Shown here: one piece after another, positions 34,504 through 46,597 of the stretch
Position numbering within the stretch: the first letter of the stretch is position 1
Layout: each line of letters begins with the position of its first letter
DNA from: Euryodendron excelsum
Taxonomy: Eukaryota > Streptophyta > Magnoliopsida > Ericales > Pentaphylacaceae
Assembly (NCBI GenBank): GCA_033060915.1
Contig: CM065381.1
Coordinates: 4,121,001-4,185,000, forward strand
Direction: 5' to 3'
DNA: 64,000 nucleotides
Position numbers and translations under genes: made by a program
Notes under the pieces: generated by a model
Seen by the model: the letters and a program-made list of their open reading frames with translations, nothing else
Told to the model about the DNA's origin: nothing
Databases searched by the model: none

Positions 34504-34851
34504 CCGGTTCAATCGGTTGAATCGTGATCTGGTTATAAAAACGGTTCGGTTAATTTTTAAAACTCATTTTAGTTAAAACTCGGTCAAATTCAATCAAATT
34601 CGGTCAAAATCGCGGTTGAATCGTGACCCGGTCAATTGAACCATCCGATTCACTATTTTAAAGCAAAATTTTATGTTTTAAATATAAAAAATAGTGTAAA
34701 AAAATAAGATACCATTTATTAATATTAATAAATTAATTAATGACATAATTATGACTTCACGAGTCAATAACGGTTGACCCGACGATTGAACCGGTGATCC
34801 GTGACCCGATGACTTTTTCGGTTCACTCAACGATCCGATTTTTAAAACATT
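34475..34851. mobile_element. hAT-like MITE
   Basis: The ends CAGTGTTTTAAAATCG and CGATCCGATTTTTAAAACA are inverted. CTCTCAC lies outside both ends, compatible with an ~8-bp hAT-type target duplication. The interior is full of CGGTTCAATCGGTTG- and GGTTGACCCG-like runs typical of the CCGGTTxAACCGG family. A related fragment lies at about 61640-61760. Confidence 0.55.
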
Positions 34852-35028
34852 TCTCTCACCATACAACAAGTTATTTATTTATTGGGTAAGTCCAATAAAT
34901 GTGTTCGAGATCCATTTAAAAACAAAAACTTGCTTCATTGTAAGAGAATGAGCAAAGGTAATGTTGAAGCATTAAATAATTTCTTTAATAATTCATTAAC
35001 TTTTAGTGTTGGATGAGTGATATTAAGT

Positions 35029-35400
35029 TGTTATAAAACTAAATGCATATTAAGTAAGTAAAATAATTAAACACAGTATATAATAAAAGTAGTTCTTTTA
35101 AAACTGTCAAATAATAGTTAAATAGTCTTCTAAAACTATTAGGGATAGATTTCTTGATCATCTAAGAATTTATTTCTATCATAGAATAAAATATAAAATA
35201 CAACTCGAACTTAAATATTTTACCTTCACTCTTTACTTTCTTCTTTTTTTCCTCTTCTTCTCTATTTTCTCTTCTTCTTTTTTCTTCTCTCAAACTTCAT
35301 TCGAAACCTCTTTTATAAATGCAGCTGATGAGGTTAACCAACCACGTGATAAATATTAGGTGCATCCCTCGATCATCCACCAACTACACTTTTCATAACA
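35029..35400 (-). repeat. 3' LTR of Copia B
   Basis: 372 bp, TG...CA, aligning over its length with 42996-43375, including GTCAAATAATAGTTAAATAG and CATCCACCAACTACACTTTT-type blocks. Confidence 0.9.
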
Positions 35401-38400
35401 CTCCCCCTTAGATGACAGCCACAAAAAGCCTTATAAAAATCTTAGTGAAAGAAAAATGGGTGCGCTAAAACTGCCTCATTAAAACCTTGTCAAGAAAAAT
35501 CCTATGGAAAAAAAAAACTATTGGCAAAGGAAAAAAAGTACAGTATGCGACTCCCCCGCATTTATACATCTGGTATGAAGTTGAAGTTAATGGCTTCAAT
35601 TGTTCAGAATGAAAAATTTTTGAGACGACGCATGCCAATATTGTGTACCAATTTCTCGAATATTGTAATTGGAAGTGCTTTAGTAAATAAGTCTGCTAAA
35701 TTGTCACTTGAACGTATTTGTTAGATATCGATATCACCGTTTTTCTGATGTTCATGTGCATAAAAGAACTTTGGTGATATATGTTTGGTTCTATCACTTT
35801 TGATGTAGCCTCTCTTAATTTGTGCAATACATACTGCATTATCTTCATATAATATCGTTGAGGTATTTTTGATCAAGGATAGTCCGCAATTGTCTTGAAT
35901 ATGTTGGATTATAGATCTCAACCAAATGTACTATCGACTTACTTCATGAATTGCGATTATCTCAGAATGATTTGAAGAAATTGTAGTTAGTGTTTGTTTT
36001 ACAGATCGCCAAAATATAGCAATGTTACCATAGGTAAATACATACCCGGTTTGTGATCGTGCTTTATGTAGATCAAAAAGGTGATTAGCATCTACATAGC
36101 CAACTAACTCTGATTCTGATCCCTTTACATAGAACAAACACATATCTGTTGTTCCTCGTAAGTAATGGAATATGTGTTTTACCCCTTTCCAATGCCTCTG
36201 AGTTGGTGCAGAACTATATCTTACCAATAAATTAACAGAAAATGCAATATCGTGTCTTGTACAATTTGCAAGACACATAAGAGTCACAATAGCATTGAGG
36301 TATGGTACTTCAGGACCAAGAATTTTTTCACTTTCTTTTTTAGGACAAAAATGATTTTTTTTTGTACATTTAGTGATCGGATAATCATGGGAGAACTCAA
36401 TGGATGAGCTTTATCCATATAAAATCGATTTAGAACCTTTTTTGTATATGTGGATTGATGGATGAGAATTTCATTAGATAAGTGCTCAATTTGTAATCGA
36501 AGATAAAATTTTATTTTTTCAAAATCTTTCATTTTAAACTCCTTCTTTAAATAATTAGTAGTTGTTGTAAGCTCTTTAGGAGTTCTAACAAGATTCAGAT
36601 CATCGACATAGACTACAATAATAACAAATCCATATTCTGATTTCTTAATAAAAACGCATAGACAAATTGTATTATTCACATATCCATTTTCCAATAGATA
36701 GTCACTGAGAATATTGTATTGCATGCTTCCATATTATTTTAACCCATGTAAAGATCTTTAAAGCTTGATAGAATATAAGCTTTAAGATTTTGAAATATTT
36801 GTTTCAGGCATTTTTAATCATTCAAGAATTTTCATATATATATATATATATATCGTTAACTAATTCACCATATAAGTAGACTGTCACGACGTCCATCAAA
36901 TGCATATCCAGTCCTTCTGACACTAACAAAATAATTAAGAATATGAACGTAATGACATCCATTACAGGAGAGTATGTTTCATCATAATCAATACCAGATC
37001 TCTGCGAGAAACCTTGTGCTACTAGTCGCGCTTTATATCTCGCAATTTCATTTTCGCATGAATACCCATTTATATCCAATCGGTTTATATCTTCTGGTGT
37101 TTGGACTCCGGGTCCAAATACTTTGCGTTGTGCTAACAAGTTTAATTTTGTCTCAATAGTTTCTTTTCATTTTGGCCAATCATTTCTACGTAAACATTCG
37201 TTAACTGTCTGTGGTTCATTCTCTTTATTACTTCTTATAATTACAAGAGCCACTTGAAATAAAAATTTGTTGTCGACAACAATTTTATTTTTATTCCATT
37301 TTTCTCTTGTATTCACATAACTTATTGAGATCTCATTACTTTTCTCTACAGGGGATATCTCTTCAGGAGGTTCTTATTCTGATAATTCTTTTATAGGAGT
37401 TCCTTCATCTGGAGGTTTAAATATTGTGATTTCTTTAGGAATACTAACTTACTTATGTATTTATGTCTTCGTCTTTCTAGGAACTGTATCTTTTGCACCG
37501 ACAAATCTCCTATGCTTCATGCGTGCTTTAGATTCATTTGCTGCTATCTTAGCAGATTGTCCTACAGGGATATTAATACGTGCTGGGGTATTAGCAGCAG
37601 ATATATATGATTTTGTTATTTTCTTTAAGCCGGTAAACACATTAGGTAATTGATTTGTAATTGTCTGTAAATGAATAACCTTGTGAATTTCTGATTCACA
37701 TTGATTTGTTTGAGAATCAAGATGAGATACTGTAGAAATATTCCAAGTGATCTCATGCTGCTTTTCTAGTTGTATCTTATCTCCCCCTAATGGTGAAAAA
37801 ACTATCTCATTAAAATGGCAATCCGCAAAACGTGCAGTGAATATATCCTCTGTTAAAGGTTCAAAATATCTAATAATAGATGGAGAATCAAAATCAATAT
37901 AAATTTCAAGTCAACGTTGAGGATTCATCTTAGAACATTGTGGTGGCATAATTGGTACATATACAACATAACCAAAAACCGTTAGATGTGAAATATTTTA
38001 TTGTTGACCAAAAATAAGTTGCAATAATAAATATTCATGATAAGTAGTGGGTCAGACATGGACCAATGATGCAACATGCAATATGGCATGTCCCCAAACA
38101 GAAACAGATAATTTTGTTTTCATAAGTAAAGGTCGAGTTATCAGCTGAAGGCATTTCATAAAAAATTCAGCTAGACCATTTTTTGTGTGTGTGTGTAATA
38201 CGATATTCAACATCAATTTCGATAAATATGCATTAATCATTAAAAGCTTGAGATGTAAACTCACCAGCATTATCCAGTCGTATTGACTTAATCGGGCAAT
38301 CTAAAAACTGTGTTCGTAATCTGATGATTTGAGTAAGAAGCATAGCAAATGCAACGTTACCAGTAGAAAGTAAACACACATGCGACCATCGAGTGGATGC

Positions 38401-38847
38401 ATTTATTAAAATCATAAATTAATTAAATGGTCCACATGGTAAATGTATCGGCCCATATATATCTTCTTGAATTCTTTATAAAAAGGTTGGGGATTCAACT
38501 ACTACTTTTGAAAGGGTTGGTCTCACAATTAATTTTTCTTGTGAACAAGCGAGACATGTATAATCACTTGACAAAAGAATCTTTTGATTCTTTAGCAGAT
38601 GCCCATGAGAGTTCTTAATTATTCGACGCATCATCGTTGATCTCAAATGACTAAGCCGATCATACCAAAGTATAAAATTCTTTGGGTCAAAACACTTCTA
38701 GTGTATCATTTCAGGTGATCTCATAATTCTTATAGTTGTATAATATAATCCAGAAGAGAAAGTAGCAAGTTTTTTTAATATATGTTTCTGGCATGAAATA
38801 ATAGAAGTAATGTAAATATATTCTTTATTGTCTTCATTTGTTGTTTC

Positions 38848-40898
38848 TGTTGACTCAAGGTTGATCCATATATTGATTTTGATGATAATAAAATTATGTG
38901 GTTGTTATCTAATGATTTTAATTAAGTGTGCAGTTTAGATTATAATCATTTGATAACCAAAAAGTAATTGAGTTGATCGGTTGAGTATCAAACAAGAAGA
39001 TTACTTAGACAATCTTATTCTTGAAGAGATTGAAGATGCTCAAGGAGTTCAACAAATATTCAAAAGAAGGATGCAAGTGATTGAAGATCTTATGATGATT
39101 CAAGAAGTTATTCCAAGAAGCAAAGCACTCAAGCAAGATTGTTTGAAGAGTATTCAAGTTGACATGGAATCAATTCTTGAAGACAAAAGTACAAATAGAA
39201 GTGCAAATATAATAAAGGATTTCAAGTAGACTTGAAGACCGAAGAGCTGCCACCATACAAATATGGTTTACACTTTACTATGAAAACTCTCAATCCTCAT
39301 GGCCATATCAAATCCACTGTAGCATCAATTGCATAAGAAAGGGAGAGCAAAAGCTTGCATGCTCTAAGACATAAAGTACAAAAGAAATTGGGAGTAAGTT
39401 TCTACTTATCATATTAGAAGATATTGAAGAACTTATGTTGAGAAGCTTGTCAAGAAAGATCAAAGGTTGATTAAGTATGATAAGTTGATACATTTAGCAA
39501 TCTCATAGTTACAACCTCATTTAGATGACTTTTACAAGACATGGAAGCTCACCTTGGAAGATTTGAAGATGTCTTTAAAGTATTGATAAGAAATCACAAG
39601 AGTTGGAAGCTTCATTGAAAATTATGTTGAAGTCTTGAATAGATGGAAAAAGCTATAGAATAAATCAAGTTGATGAAGATCAAACAAAGTTATTGAAGAA
39701 GTTCAAATAAGCATGAAAGATCAGTTGAAGAAAAGAGATCTCAAGTCTTGGAAGCTCTCTTGAAGATATTGGAGAAGACTTGGATAAATGGAAGAAGTGA
39801 TGTTGATTGAAGAACTCTAAATGTAATAAAAAATGAATTTATTTCATCTTAAAGAGTTGAAGGTGTTCTTGAAATCAACATGCTTTGAAGAAGTCTTTTT
39901 AAGCCTTAGAAACCTTAATTGGATGATCTTTAAAGAGCTTGAAGATATTGAAAAAAATTGAAGAAGTATTGCAAAAATTAAGCATTTTCTTAAAAAGAGT
40001 TGACCCCTGGAGTAAAAGAGTCGACTCCTAGAGTAAAAGAATCAACTCATTTGGACAGAATCTTAAAAAATCTGCTGAGACATAAAAAGAGTCGACCCCT
40101 GCTCTAAATAAGTCGACTCCCGACAGCAACGACTATATTTTCTAACAGGAGTAATGGTGCAATCTGCCACCAAAACCACTCTCATACTTCTCCAACGGCT
40201 AAAATGGATTCAAGGCTATATATACAAGATCCCCAACACATATATGAAGAAGAAGAACATGAGAAGAATACAAGATTAAGTGCTACAAAGTGATATTTTA
40301 TCTTCTACATCTTATATTTTATTTTTATTCATTTGGGGGGTTCTTAAGTGAGCTGAAAATTTGTTTATCTACTCTTTGAGAGATAGTTATTCATTGTACA
40401 ACCTTCATCTATTATTGGGTGGGTTTATAAACTTGTGAGTTTGAGTATTTTTAAGAAAAATACTTGTGAGTTTATGTGTAGCTTGGGAAAAACACTAGTA
40501 AGGTTGAGTGAAGCTTCGAGAAAATCACTCATAAGTTTGAGAGAAGCTTGGACAAAATCTCTTGGGTTTGAGAGATTAGGAAAGAGCTCTTGTAAGAGTG
40601 AGTTGGGCATTTGGAGCAAAACCAGCAATTGTGTTAGGAAACTTTACATAGTAGAATACCTTCGAGAGGATCAAGGAAGAGAGGACGTAGGCAAGGTTAG
40701 CCGAACCTCTGTAAATCTGGTGTTCTTCATCTCTTTGCTCATATTACTTCCTTGCATTACATCTTATTATTTGCTTGCTTGGTTATTAGCTTGATTGCTC
40801 ACTGCTACATTACTTAATTTGTTTTTAGTTGCATTGTTTGATATAAATTCTATAAAACCTAATTCACCCCCCTCTTAAGTTGCCTACTTGGGCCAACA
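38848..40898. mobile_element. solo LTR (~2.05 kb) nested in Copia B
   Basis: Starts TGTTGACTCAAG and ends CTTGGGCCAACA, inverted to each other, preceded by TTCACCCCCCTCTTAAG, a 3' end seen in many large plant LTRs. It interrupts the Copia frame between YHIE and TTNEDN. On the element strand the flanks read GAGAT and GAAAC; each is one step from GAGAC, the base order the uninterrupted frame requires, so this is a decayed 5-bp target duplication. There is no primer site, second LTR or pol inside. The SIRE/Maximus-like assignment is a guess. Confidence 0.75.
39995..40125. repeat. GTCGACTC-type degenerate tandem repeat inside the nested LTR
   Basis: Successive ~21-bp units of GAGTYGACYCCTRGAGTAAAA (written in IUPAC) followed by further GTCGACCCCTG and GTCGACTCCCGAC copies. 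It is internal to the solo LTR. Confidence 0.7.
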
Positions 40899-42995
40899 AT
40901 CTCTATATGATACCCATTACTACGTATATCTTTAAAACTGAGCAAATTAATTGTAACTCTAGTTGAATATATAACATCATCAATATAGAATTTTGTTCAT
41001 TTTGATAACAATATATTAGCTCTTTCGGAACTTTCAATTAATTTTGTAGTACTAGATATTGTCTTAACATTATTTTCGGCTAATGTTAAGCTGATAAAAT
41101 ATTTTTTCTTTCGAAGAATTGCATGGGTTGTTACACTGTCTACTAGACATATATCTCCATCGTTCATCTTAGAAGCTATTAATGATTTGGTAGGTTCTAT
41201 GACTCTATACAAAATATTAAAATTTCTTATTTATAAGGAAATGAAAACATTCATTTAAGATAAACATGTTTAGAAAAACATTACCAAACTTGACAATAAA
41301 CTTAAAAGAACAAAAATATAAATTAGTTGGTGTCGATATTTCCATCACGAATTAAGTAATCTAGTTTTCTATCATGATCTTCAAAGAAATCTAAGATATC
41401 AAGGTGAGTGATTTCTACTGAGTCATCAAAGTTTGTAAAATTCATTTCAACATTTTTTCTTTTATATTGTATTAATACTCGGTAAAGATCCATTAATAGT
41501 TTGGGCATACGACAGGTATGTGACCAATGTTTTTTCATATCACACCTATAACAAACATCTTCATAATTTTTAAGAGATTTATTCTGTAAACCTTTTTCAT
41601 TTTCTTCTTTTATTTCAGATTGGTTCCATTGCTGGGGGTATGGTGTGGTATTCTTAATTCGAGAACTTGAAGTATTATAATTGTTACCTCTACGGTAACC
41701 CCCACAATAACAAAATTATTTCTGTTGAACGCGGCCACGTTAACGACCACATCCATAAAATGAAATCGCATTCACTTCAGGGAATGGTATAGAGCCAGTC
41801 GGGCGAGACTGGTGGTTTTTCATCAGAAGTTCATTATTTTGTTCAGCCAGAAGGAGACATGATATCAATTCTGAATATTTTTTAAAATCTCGCTCTCGAT
41901 ATTGCTGCTATAGGAGCACATTTGAGACATGAAATATAAAGTATATTTTTTTTTAACATATCTTCATCAATAATATTTTGTCCACATAATTTCAATTGTG
42001 AGCTGATTTTAAATAAGATAGAATTGTACTCACTAACAGCTTTAAAATCTTGCAATCTCAGGTGCATCCAATCATAGCGAGCTTTGGAGATAAACATGAT
42101 CTTTTGGTGCTCATATCTCTTTTTTAAATTTTTTCATAGTATCGGTGGGTCTTTTACCATAAGGTATTCAGTTTTTAATTTTTTGTGAATATGATGACGA
42201 AGAAAAATCATTGCTTTTGCACGATTCTGCTGAGATTCATCATTTTCTTCTTTTATAGTATTTTCAAGAACTTTTGCACACTAATGGATTTCAACATCAA
42301 CTACCCAGGATAAATAGTTCTTGCTTGAAATGTCAAGAGTGGTAAATTCTAGCTTTGCGAGATTTGTCATTTTCAGAATGCTACACTCACAAGATAACAA
42401 AGTTTTAAAATCATGATAACACGAAAATAATATAAAGAAGACATACTATAGAACATTGGTCAAATATTTGATACAAATCTCACTCATAGGTTAAATTTCA
42501 TTTGCTAATACTATTTATCAATAGTAAAATTACTGTTCATGAATAGTAATTATTAATTATAAATAATAAGAATACTATTGCTGTATAGTATCTATATGCA
42601 ATTCGTATATATAATTATATATATATTATTATTATTTTTGTTCATATTATAACTTTCAATCTAGATATCAAAATATAGTCAAGACACATGTCTATGGAAA
42701 CCAATAAAAATAAGAATTCTAGATCTATAAAGATTATAGGCCAAAAATTTAAGATCTGGGAGAAGTAAACAAACAAAGTTTCAAAATATCACTATTTATC
42801 AACTATTTAACAAATATAAATTATGCCATGAATTGAAGAGTGAACAATAAAAAACTCAAAATAAAGATAAATTAAATGAAATATTAATAACACATAAAAT
42901 GAAGTACCTTCACATATACAATGAAGTACCTTCCAGATATAAAGACGAACACAATTATATTTTTCATGAGCACTTAGAGCATCGTGCTGATAACG

Positions 42996-43375
42996 TGTTA
43001 TAAAACTAAATGAATATTAATTAAATAAAATAATTAAACACAACATATAATAAAAGTAGTTATTCTGAAACTGTCAAATAATAGTTAAATAGTTCTTCTG
43101 GAACTATTAAAGGTAGATTTTCTTGATCACTCAATTATTTATTTCTATTATAAAATAAAATATAAAATACAACTTGAATTTAAATATTTTACATACACTC
43201 TTTACTTTCTTTTTTCTTCTCCCTCTTTTCTCTTTTCTCTTTTTTCTTTTTCTCTCTTCTTCTCTCAAACTTCATTCGAAGCCTCTTTTATAGATGCAGC
43301 TGATGAAGTTAGCCAGTCACATGATAAATATTAAATGCATCCTTCGGTTATCCACCAACTACACTTTTCATAACG
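42996..43375 (-). repeat. 5' LTR of Copia B
   Basis: 380 bp, starts TGTTATAAAACTAAATG next to the primer-binding site (plus strand GAGCATCGTGCTGATAACG) and ends TTTTCATAACG. Confidence 0.9.
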
Positions 43376-43380
43376 TTAGT

Positions 43381-44773
43381 TGTATTACAAGTTGTGTAAT
43401 AATGTATCCTCCATATCTTTTAGTAATACAATCTAATAATTTGTTAAAATGAGAAACTACTATTTGGTGAGAGTCATTATAAAGGTTACATAAAAAAGTT
43501 ATTAATATTTGACATTTTTTTAAATTTGACAACACAAATAAATTAAAAAATGGTCTAAAATTGTTTGATGAATCAAATGGATAGAGTTGCTCAGATCAAA
43601 TTAGGTTTTTAAAGAGTAATTCATTTGGGCGAACTAAATTAAACATAAAAATTTTGACTAACAATACATGATTGAGTATATACATAATTTTCATAGCACC
43701 AAATAAATAACCCAATCAAAGTCATACAATCCTTCTAACTAGGGAGACGAACTGAGCTAGTCTTCAAAATGGTGAATTGGGAGCTAATTTTGTCAACTCT
43801 GTGAACTCAAATGATCAAATTCTTAATTATAATTTGAACCAATAGTTTATTGCCAAATGTATTGTTATGGTATTTAAACATATGTTGAGACTTCAAAAGC
43901 AATTAAGGAAAGGTCACTTCCAATTGAAAGCAATAATCTATGAGCCAAGTTCCTCATTTATTTAGTTTATAGTCTATTATATATTAAATATGAAAAATAT
44001 TTTGATATAGAAATTATATAATAAAATATAAAATATTATAATATATTTAATAATGTAAAATTTAAATATATTAAAATAAAAAACAATAGCTTTCGAGGTG
44101 CTCTCTACCCTATAAATTTTGAAAATTAACACTCATGCTCTCTCATTTGCACTCGCACTCGTTCTCGCTCTCACACCTATATCAGTTCTGTGTGACACAG
44201 AACTCTACCTACTTTCACTTATATTTTTAAAAAAGAATATCCTACCACTTGGATAGATGGAGTTTTTACTATCCCACGTAGGTAGTGACATATCAAATAA
44301 AAAAAATGTTAAAATTATTAAAATTTAAATGTGATATTAGTTCTTTAAATATTTTGTACCTATCAACATTAATAATGAGAGATATGTTTTTACTTTTATT
44401 TTCTTCTTTTTAAGGACTTTTTTTTTATTTGTTAGCTTTTAACCACTTTTTACATATTCGAGCGGTAAAATATTTTTAAACAAATTTTTAGTGATAAGAT
44501 AGTACCTAGATATAAGCATTACGATATGAAACCTATAGAAAAATATAAAGGTAAAGATCATAATAGTAGTATTCTAAAAAAAAAAAGTTTATCATCAATC
44601 ACGACTGAATCTTAGTTGCCAACTAATGTTGGACACATCAACTAAAAACACAAGCTGTTGTGGGTCCAAATTGATGTACCCCACCTAATATATGGGAGAC
44701 TCACCCCATGTGATTGGAGGAGCAATGACACATGATGTTCTATGACCATATAATAATTTTCATGAATGTTTTA
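43381..44773. other. intergenic stretch, nothing recognised
   Basis: AT-rich, including a long A/T-only stretch around 43970-44080. No gene or clear repeat seen. Confidence 0.5.
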
Positions 44774-45213
44774 GGGTAATTACATTTTATTTCATTGTAG
44801 TTTGAGTCAAAATCAGATGACCTCTTATTATTTAAAAGTGAATACATAATCTCCACGTAATTTGAACTTATCTACAAAATAGATGTAAACCGTTAGATTT
44901 AACGAAAATTTTGTCCTAAGAATTTTTTTATCATTTTATCTTTTTAAATTAGGATATCAAAAAGACAATTTGATCTTTTTATGCTAAAATAAATAGTTAT
45001 CTTTTAAAAGTTTTTTTTTACTATTTTATTAAATTATTTTTTTAATATTCTAATTTAAAGATATAAAAAAAAATTTATAACAAAATTTTTATTAAATCTA
45101 ATAATTTTTGTATACTTTATATATAAATTCAAATTATAGGAGGATCATATCTTCTCTTATAAATTATATGAGCTAATTTAATTTTAACTCAAATGGCAAA
45201 ATGTAATGAAACG
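44774..45213. mobile_element. foldback MITE upstream of the CONSTANS-like gene
   Basis: The left arm from GGGTAATTACATTTTATTTC pairs with the reverse complement of the right arm ending ACTCAAATGGCAAAATGTAATG. Pairing runs almost the whole length: AATTTGAACTTATCTACA against TATATATAAATTCAAATTAT, GTTAGATTTAACGAAAATTTTG against CAAAATTTTTATTAAATCTAA, each with scattered mismatches. Each arm is ~210 bp with almost no loop. Non-coding. It ends about 190 bp before the start codon, so part of the gene's promoter lies in or beside it. Confidence 0.7.
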
Positions 45214-45215
45214 TT

Positions 45216-45240
45216 ACGTGGCTAATACTCCTCCACGTGG
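45216..45240 (+). promoter_or_regulatory. paired ACGTG elements (ABRE/G-box type) in the CONSTANS-like promoter
   Basis: TACGTGGC at about 45216-45223 and CCACGTGG at 45233-45240, roughly 165-185 bp before the start codon. CACGTG is the core bound by bZIP and bHLH factors such as HY5 and PIFs. A regulatory role is inferred from sequence and position only. Confidence 0.5.
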
Positions 45241-45402
45241 AGCCATAGTACTCGTCAGCAACTAGATTTTCTGTCTTTGACTAGACCCCAAATAGATAGA
45301 TATTGAAGCCCAAAAAACTTAAATCAATAGCAGACTGTCATTGCAACTCTCCACTCTCTACCACTGCACGTCTAGTCATTTTTCCAGAGAGAAGAGAGAG
45401 AA

Positions 45403-46597
45403 ATGGTGATGGGAGAGGGTGGTGGTGGGAAGTGTTTTCCGGCCGGGTGGGGGATGGTGGCGAAGCCGTGTGACTCTTGCAAGTCCGCGGCACCATTTTT
45501 GTGTATGGGTTGTGATGCGAAGATCCATGGGTTGGATAATCCGCGGGGGCACGAGCGCGGGTGGATGTGCGAGGTGTGCGAACAAGCGCCGGCGAGGGTC
45601 ACGTGCAAGGCGGACGCCGCCGCGCTCTGCATCACATGCGACCGCGACATCCACTCCGCCAATCCCCTCGCTCGCCGGCACGAGCGGTTACCGGTGACCC
45701 CCTTCTACGACAACTCCGAGTCCGTCGTGAAGTCCGCTGCCGCCGCCACCTTCCTCGTCCCCGCAACTGACGACATGACAAACGACGACCCTAACAAAAG
45801 CAACGATAAGAGGTCCCATACTTGCTTTGCAGATGTGGAAACGGAAACCACCCCGCCGTCATGGATCCTTCCCAACCCAACTACCAAACTCCCAGCCGAC
45901 ACACCGGAGCTGAAATCCGTTGAGTTCTTATTTTCCGACTCCGATCATTTCTTAGATTTCGACTACCCAATCTCCATCCACAATTCTGGGACTGATAGCA
46001 TAGTCCCTGTTCAAACCCTGAAATCTCTTCCACCGACGACCCGACAAATGGTGAATCAGTCATCAGAAAATTATATCGAGATCGATTTCACTAGCTCAAA
46101 GCTCGACTCATACAACAACAGCTACACAACTCAATCTCTTTGCCAAAGCGTAAGCACCAGATCTGTAACTACACAAAAACCCATTTCATTCTGCTAAATA
46201 TGTTTACAATTCATTCATATTTCAGATTTCTTCGTCGTCCATGGACGTCGGAGTTGTACCCGACGGGAGCTCCATGTCGGACATGTCTTACCCTTTTGGC
46301 CGAACAAGTAACGGCAATATCGATCTGGGTGGTTCTGTTAATACTCCGCCGTGTCAGGCAACGGACAGGCGAGCGAGAGTTTTGAGGTACAGAGAAAAGA
46401 GGAAGAACAGGAAGTTCGAGAAGATGATCCGGTACGCATCGAGGAAGGCCTACGCCGAGACGCGGCCGAGGATCAAAGGCCGGTTCGCGAAGCGGGCGGA
46501 GGCGGAGACACAGGTGGTGGTGGACCGGATGTTTACCTCTGGCTCTTCGGCTTTCATGGCGGAGGCCGCCGGATACGGTATCGTTCCGACGTTCTGA
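45403..46597 (+). CDS. CONSTANS-like zinc-finger protein (B-box/CCT), group I, COL3/4/5-like
   Basis: A nuclear transcriptional regulator of the CO/COL family, involved in light, photoperiod and circadian responses. Two exons, 45403-46149 and 46226-46597, with a 76-bp GT-AG intron in phase 0 at the family's usual site; 372 aa. B-box 2 is complete at residues 56-98 (C56, C59, C68, D71, C76, C79, H84, H93). B-box 1 (23-55) has C23, C26, C34, C37, H42 and H50 but lacks about nine residues including the CxxD zinc ligands, and its second half (HGLDNPRGH) is one residue short. The middle has SWILPNP and [16 protein letters not shown] blocks as in COL3-5, then MDVGVVPDG. The CCT domain (about 297-341) is intact ([14 protein letters not shown] ... 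[13 protein letters not shown]). The start at 45403 is the first ATG in a GA-rich leader; an ATG at 45409 would also fit. Exon 1 is much more GC-rich than its surroundings. Confidence 0.92.

Larger units (their letters stand above)
35721..42370 (-). pseudogene. Copia B gag-pol remnant, split by a nested LTR
   Basis: Minus-strand order: gag from about 42370 (TNLAKLEFTTLDISSKNYLSW), a zinc knuckle near 41550 (CYRCDMKKHWSHTC, intact CX2CX4HX4C), protease/pre-integrase near 41210-40930 (DICLVDSVTTHAIL; LLSFKDIR), then the nested insert, then integrase near 38700-38050 (SIRLDNAGEFTSQAF, SVWGHAILHVASLV), reverse transcriptase near 37150-36300 (ARLVAQGFSQRSGIDYDETYS, VYVDDLNLV) and RNase H at 36290-35721 (YVDANHLFD, SSNHSEIIAIHE, TKHISPKFF). 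Several stops and frame changes. Domain order confirms Copia. Confidence 0.88.
35029..43375 (-). mobile_element. Copia LTR retrotransposon B (8.3 kb including a nested LTR), degenerate, minus strand
   Basis: LTRs at 35029-35400 and 42996-43375 both start TGTTATAAAACTAAATG; one ends ATAACA, the other has drifted to ATAACG. Flanks TAAGT (35024-35028) and TTAGT (43376-43380) look like the target duplication with one change. The polypurine tract CTCCCCCTTAGATG (plus strand) adjoins the left LTR. The element-strand primer site reads TTATCAGCACGATGCTC, another common Copia type. Without the nested 2.05-kb block it is about 6.3 kb. Many stops and shifts: dead. The family differs from Copia A (unrelated LTRs and primer site). 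Confidence 0.9.

Noticed and set aside
39995..40125. Possible CRISPR-like spaced repeat
   Set aside because: Units are degenerate, contiguous and inside a plant LTR; no spacers.
45372..45902. Several ORFs in other frames and on the minus strand of the CONSTANS-like exon 1
   Set aside because: Explained by the GC-rich codon composition of the real frame; no recognisable domain.
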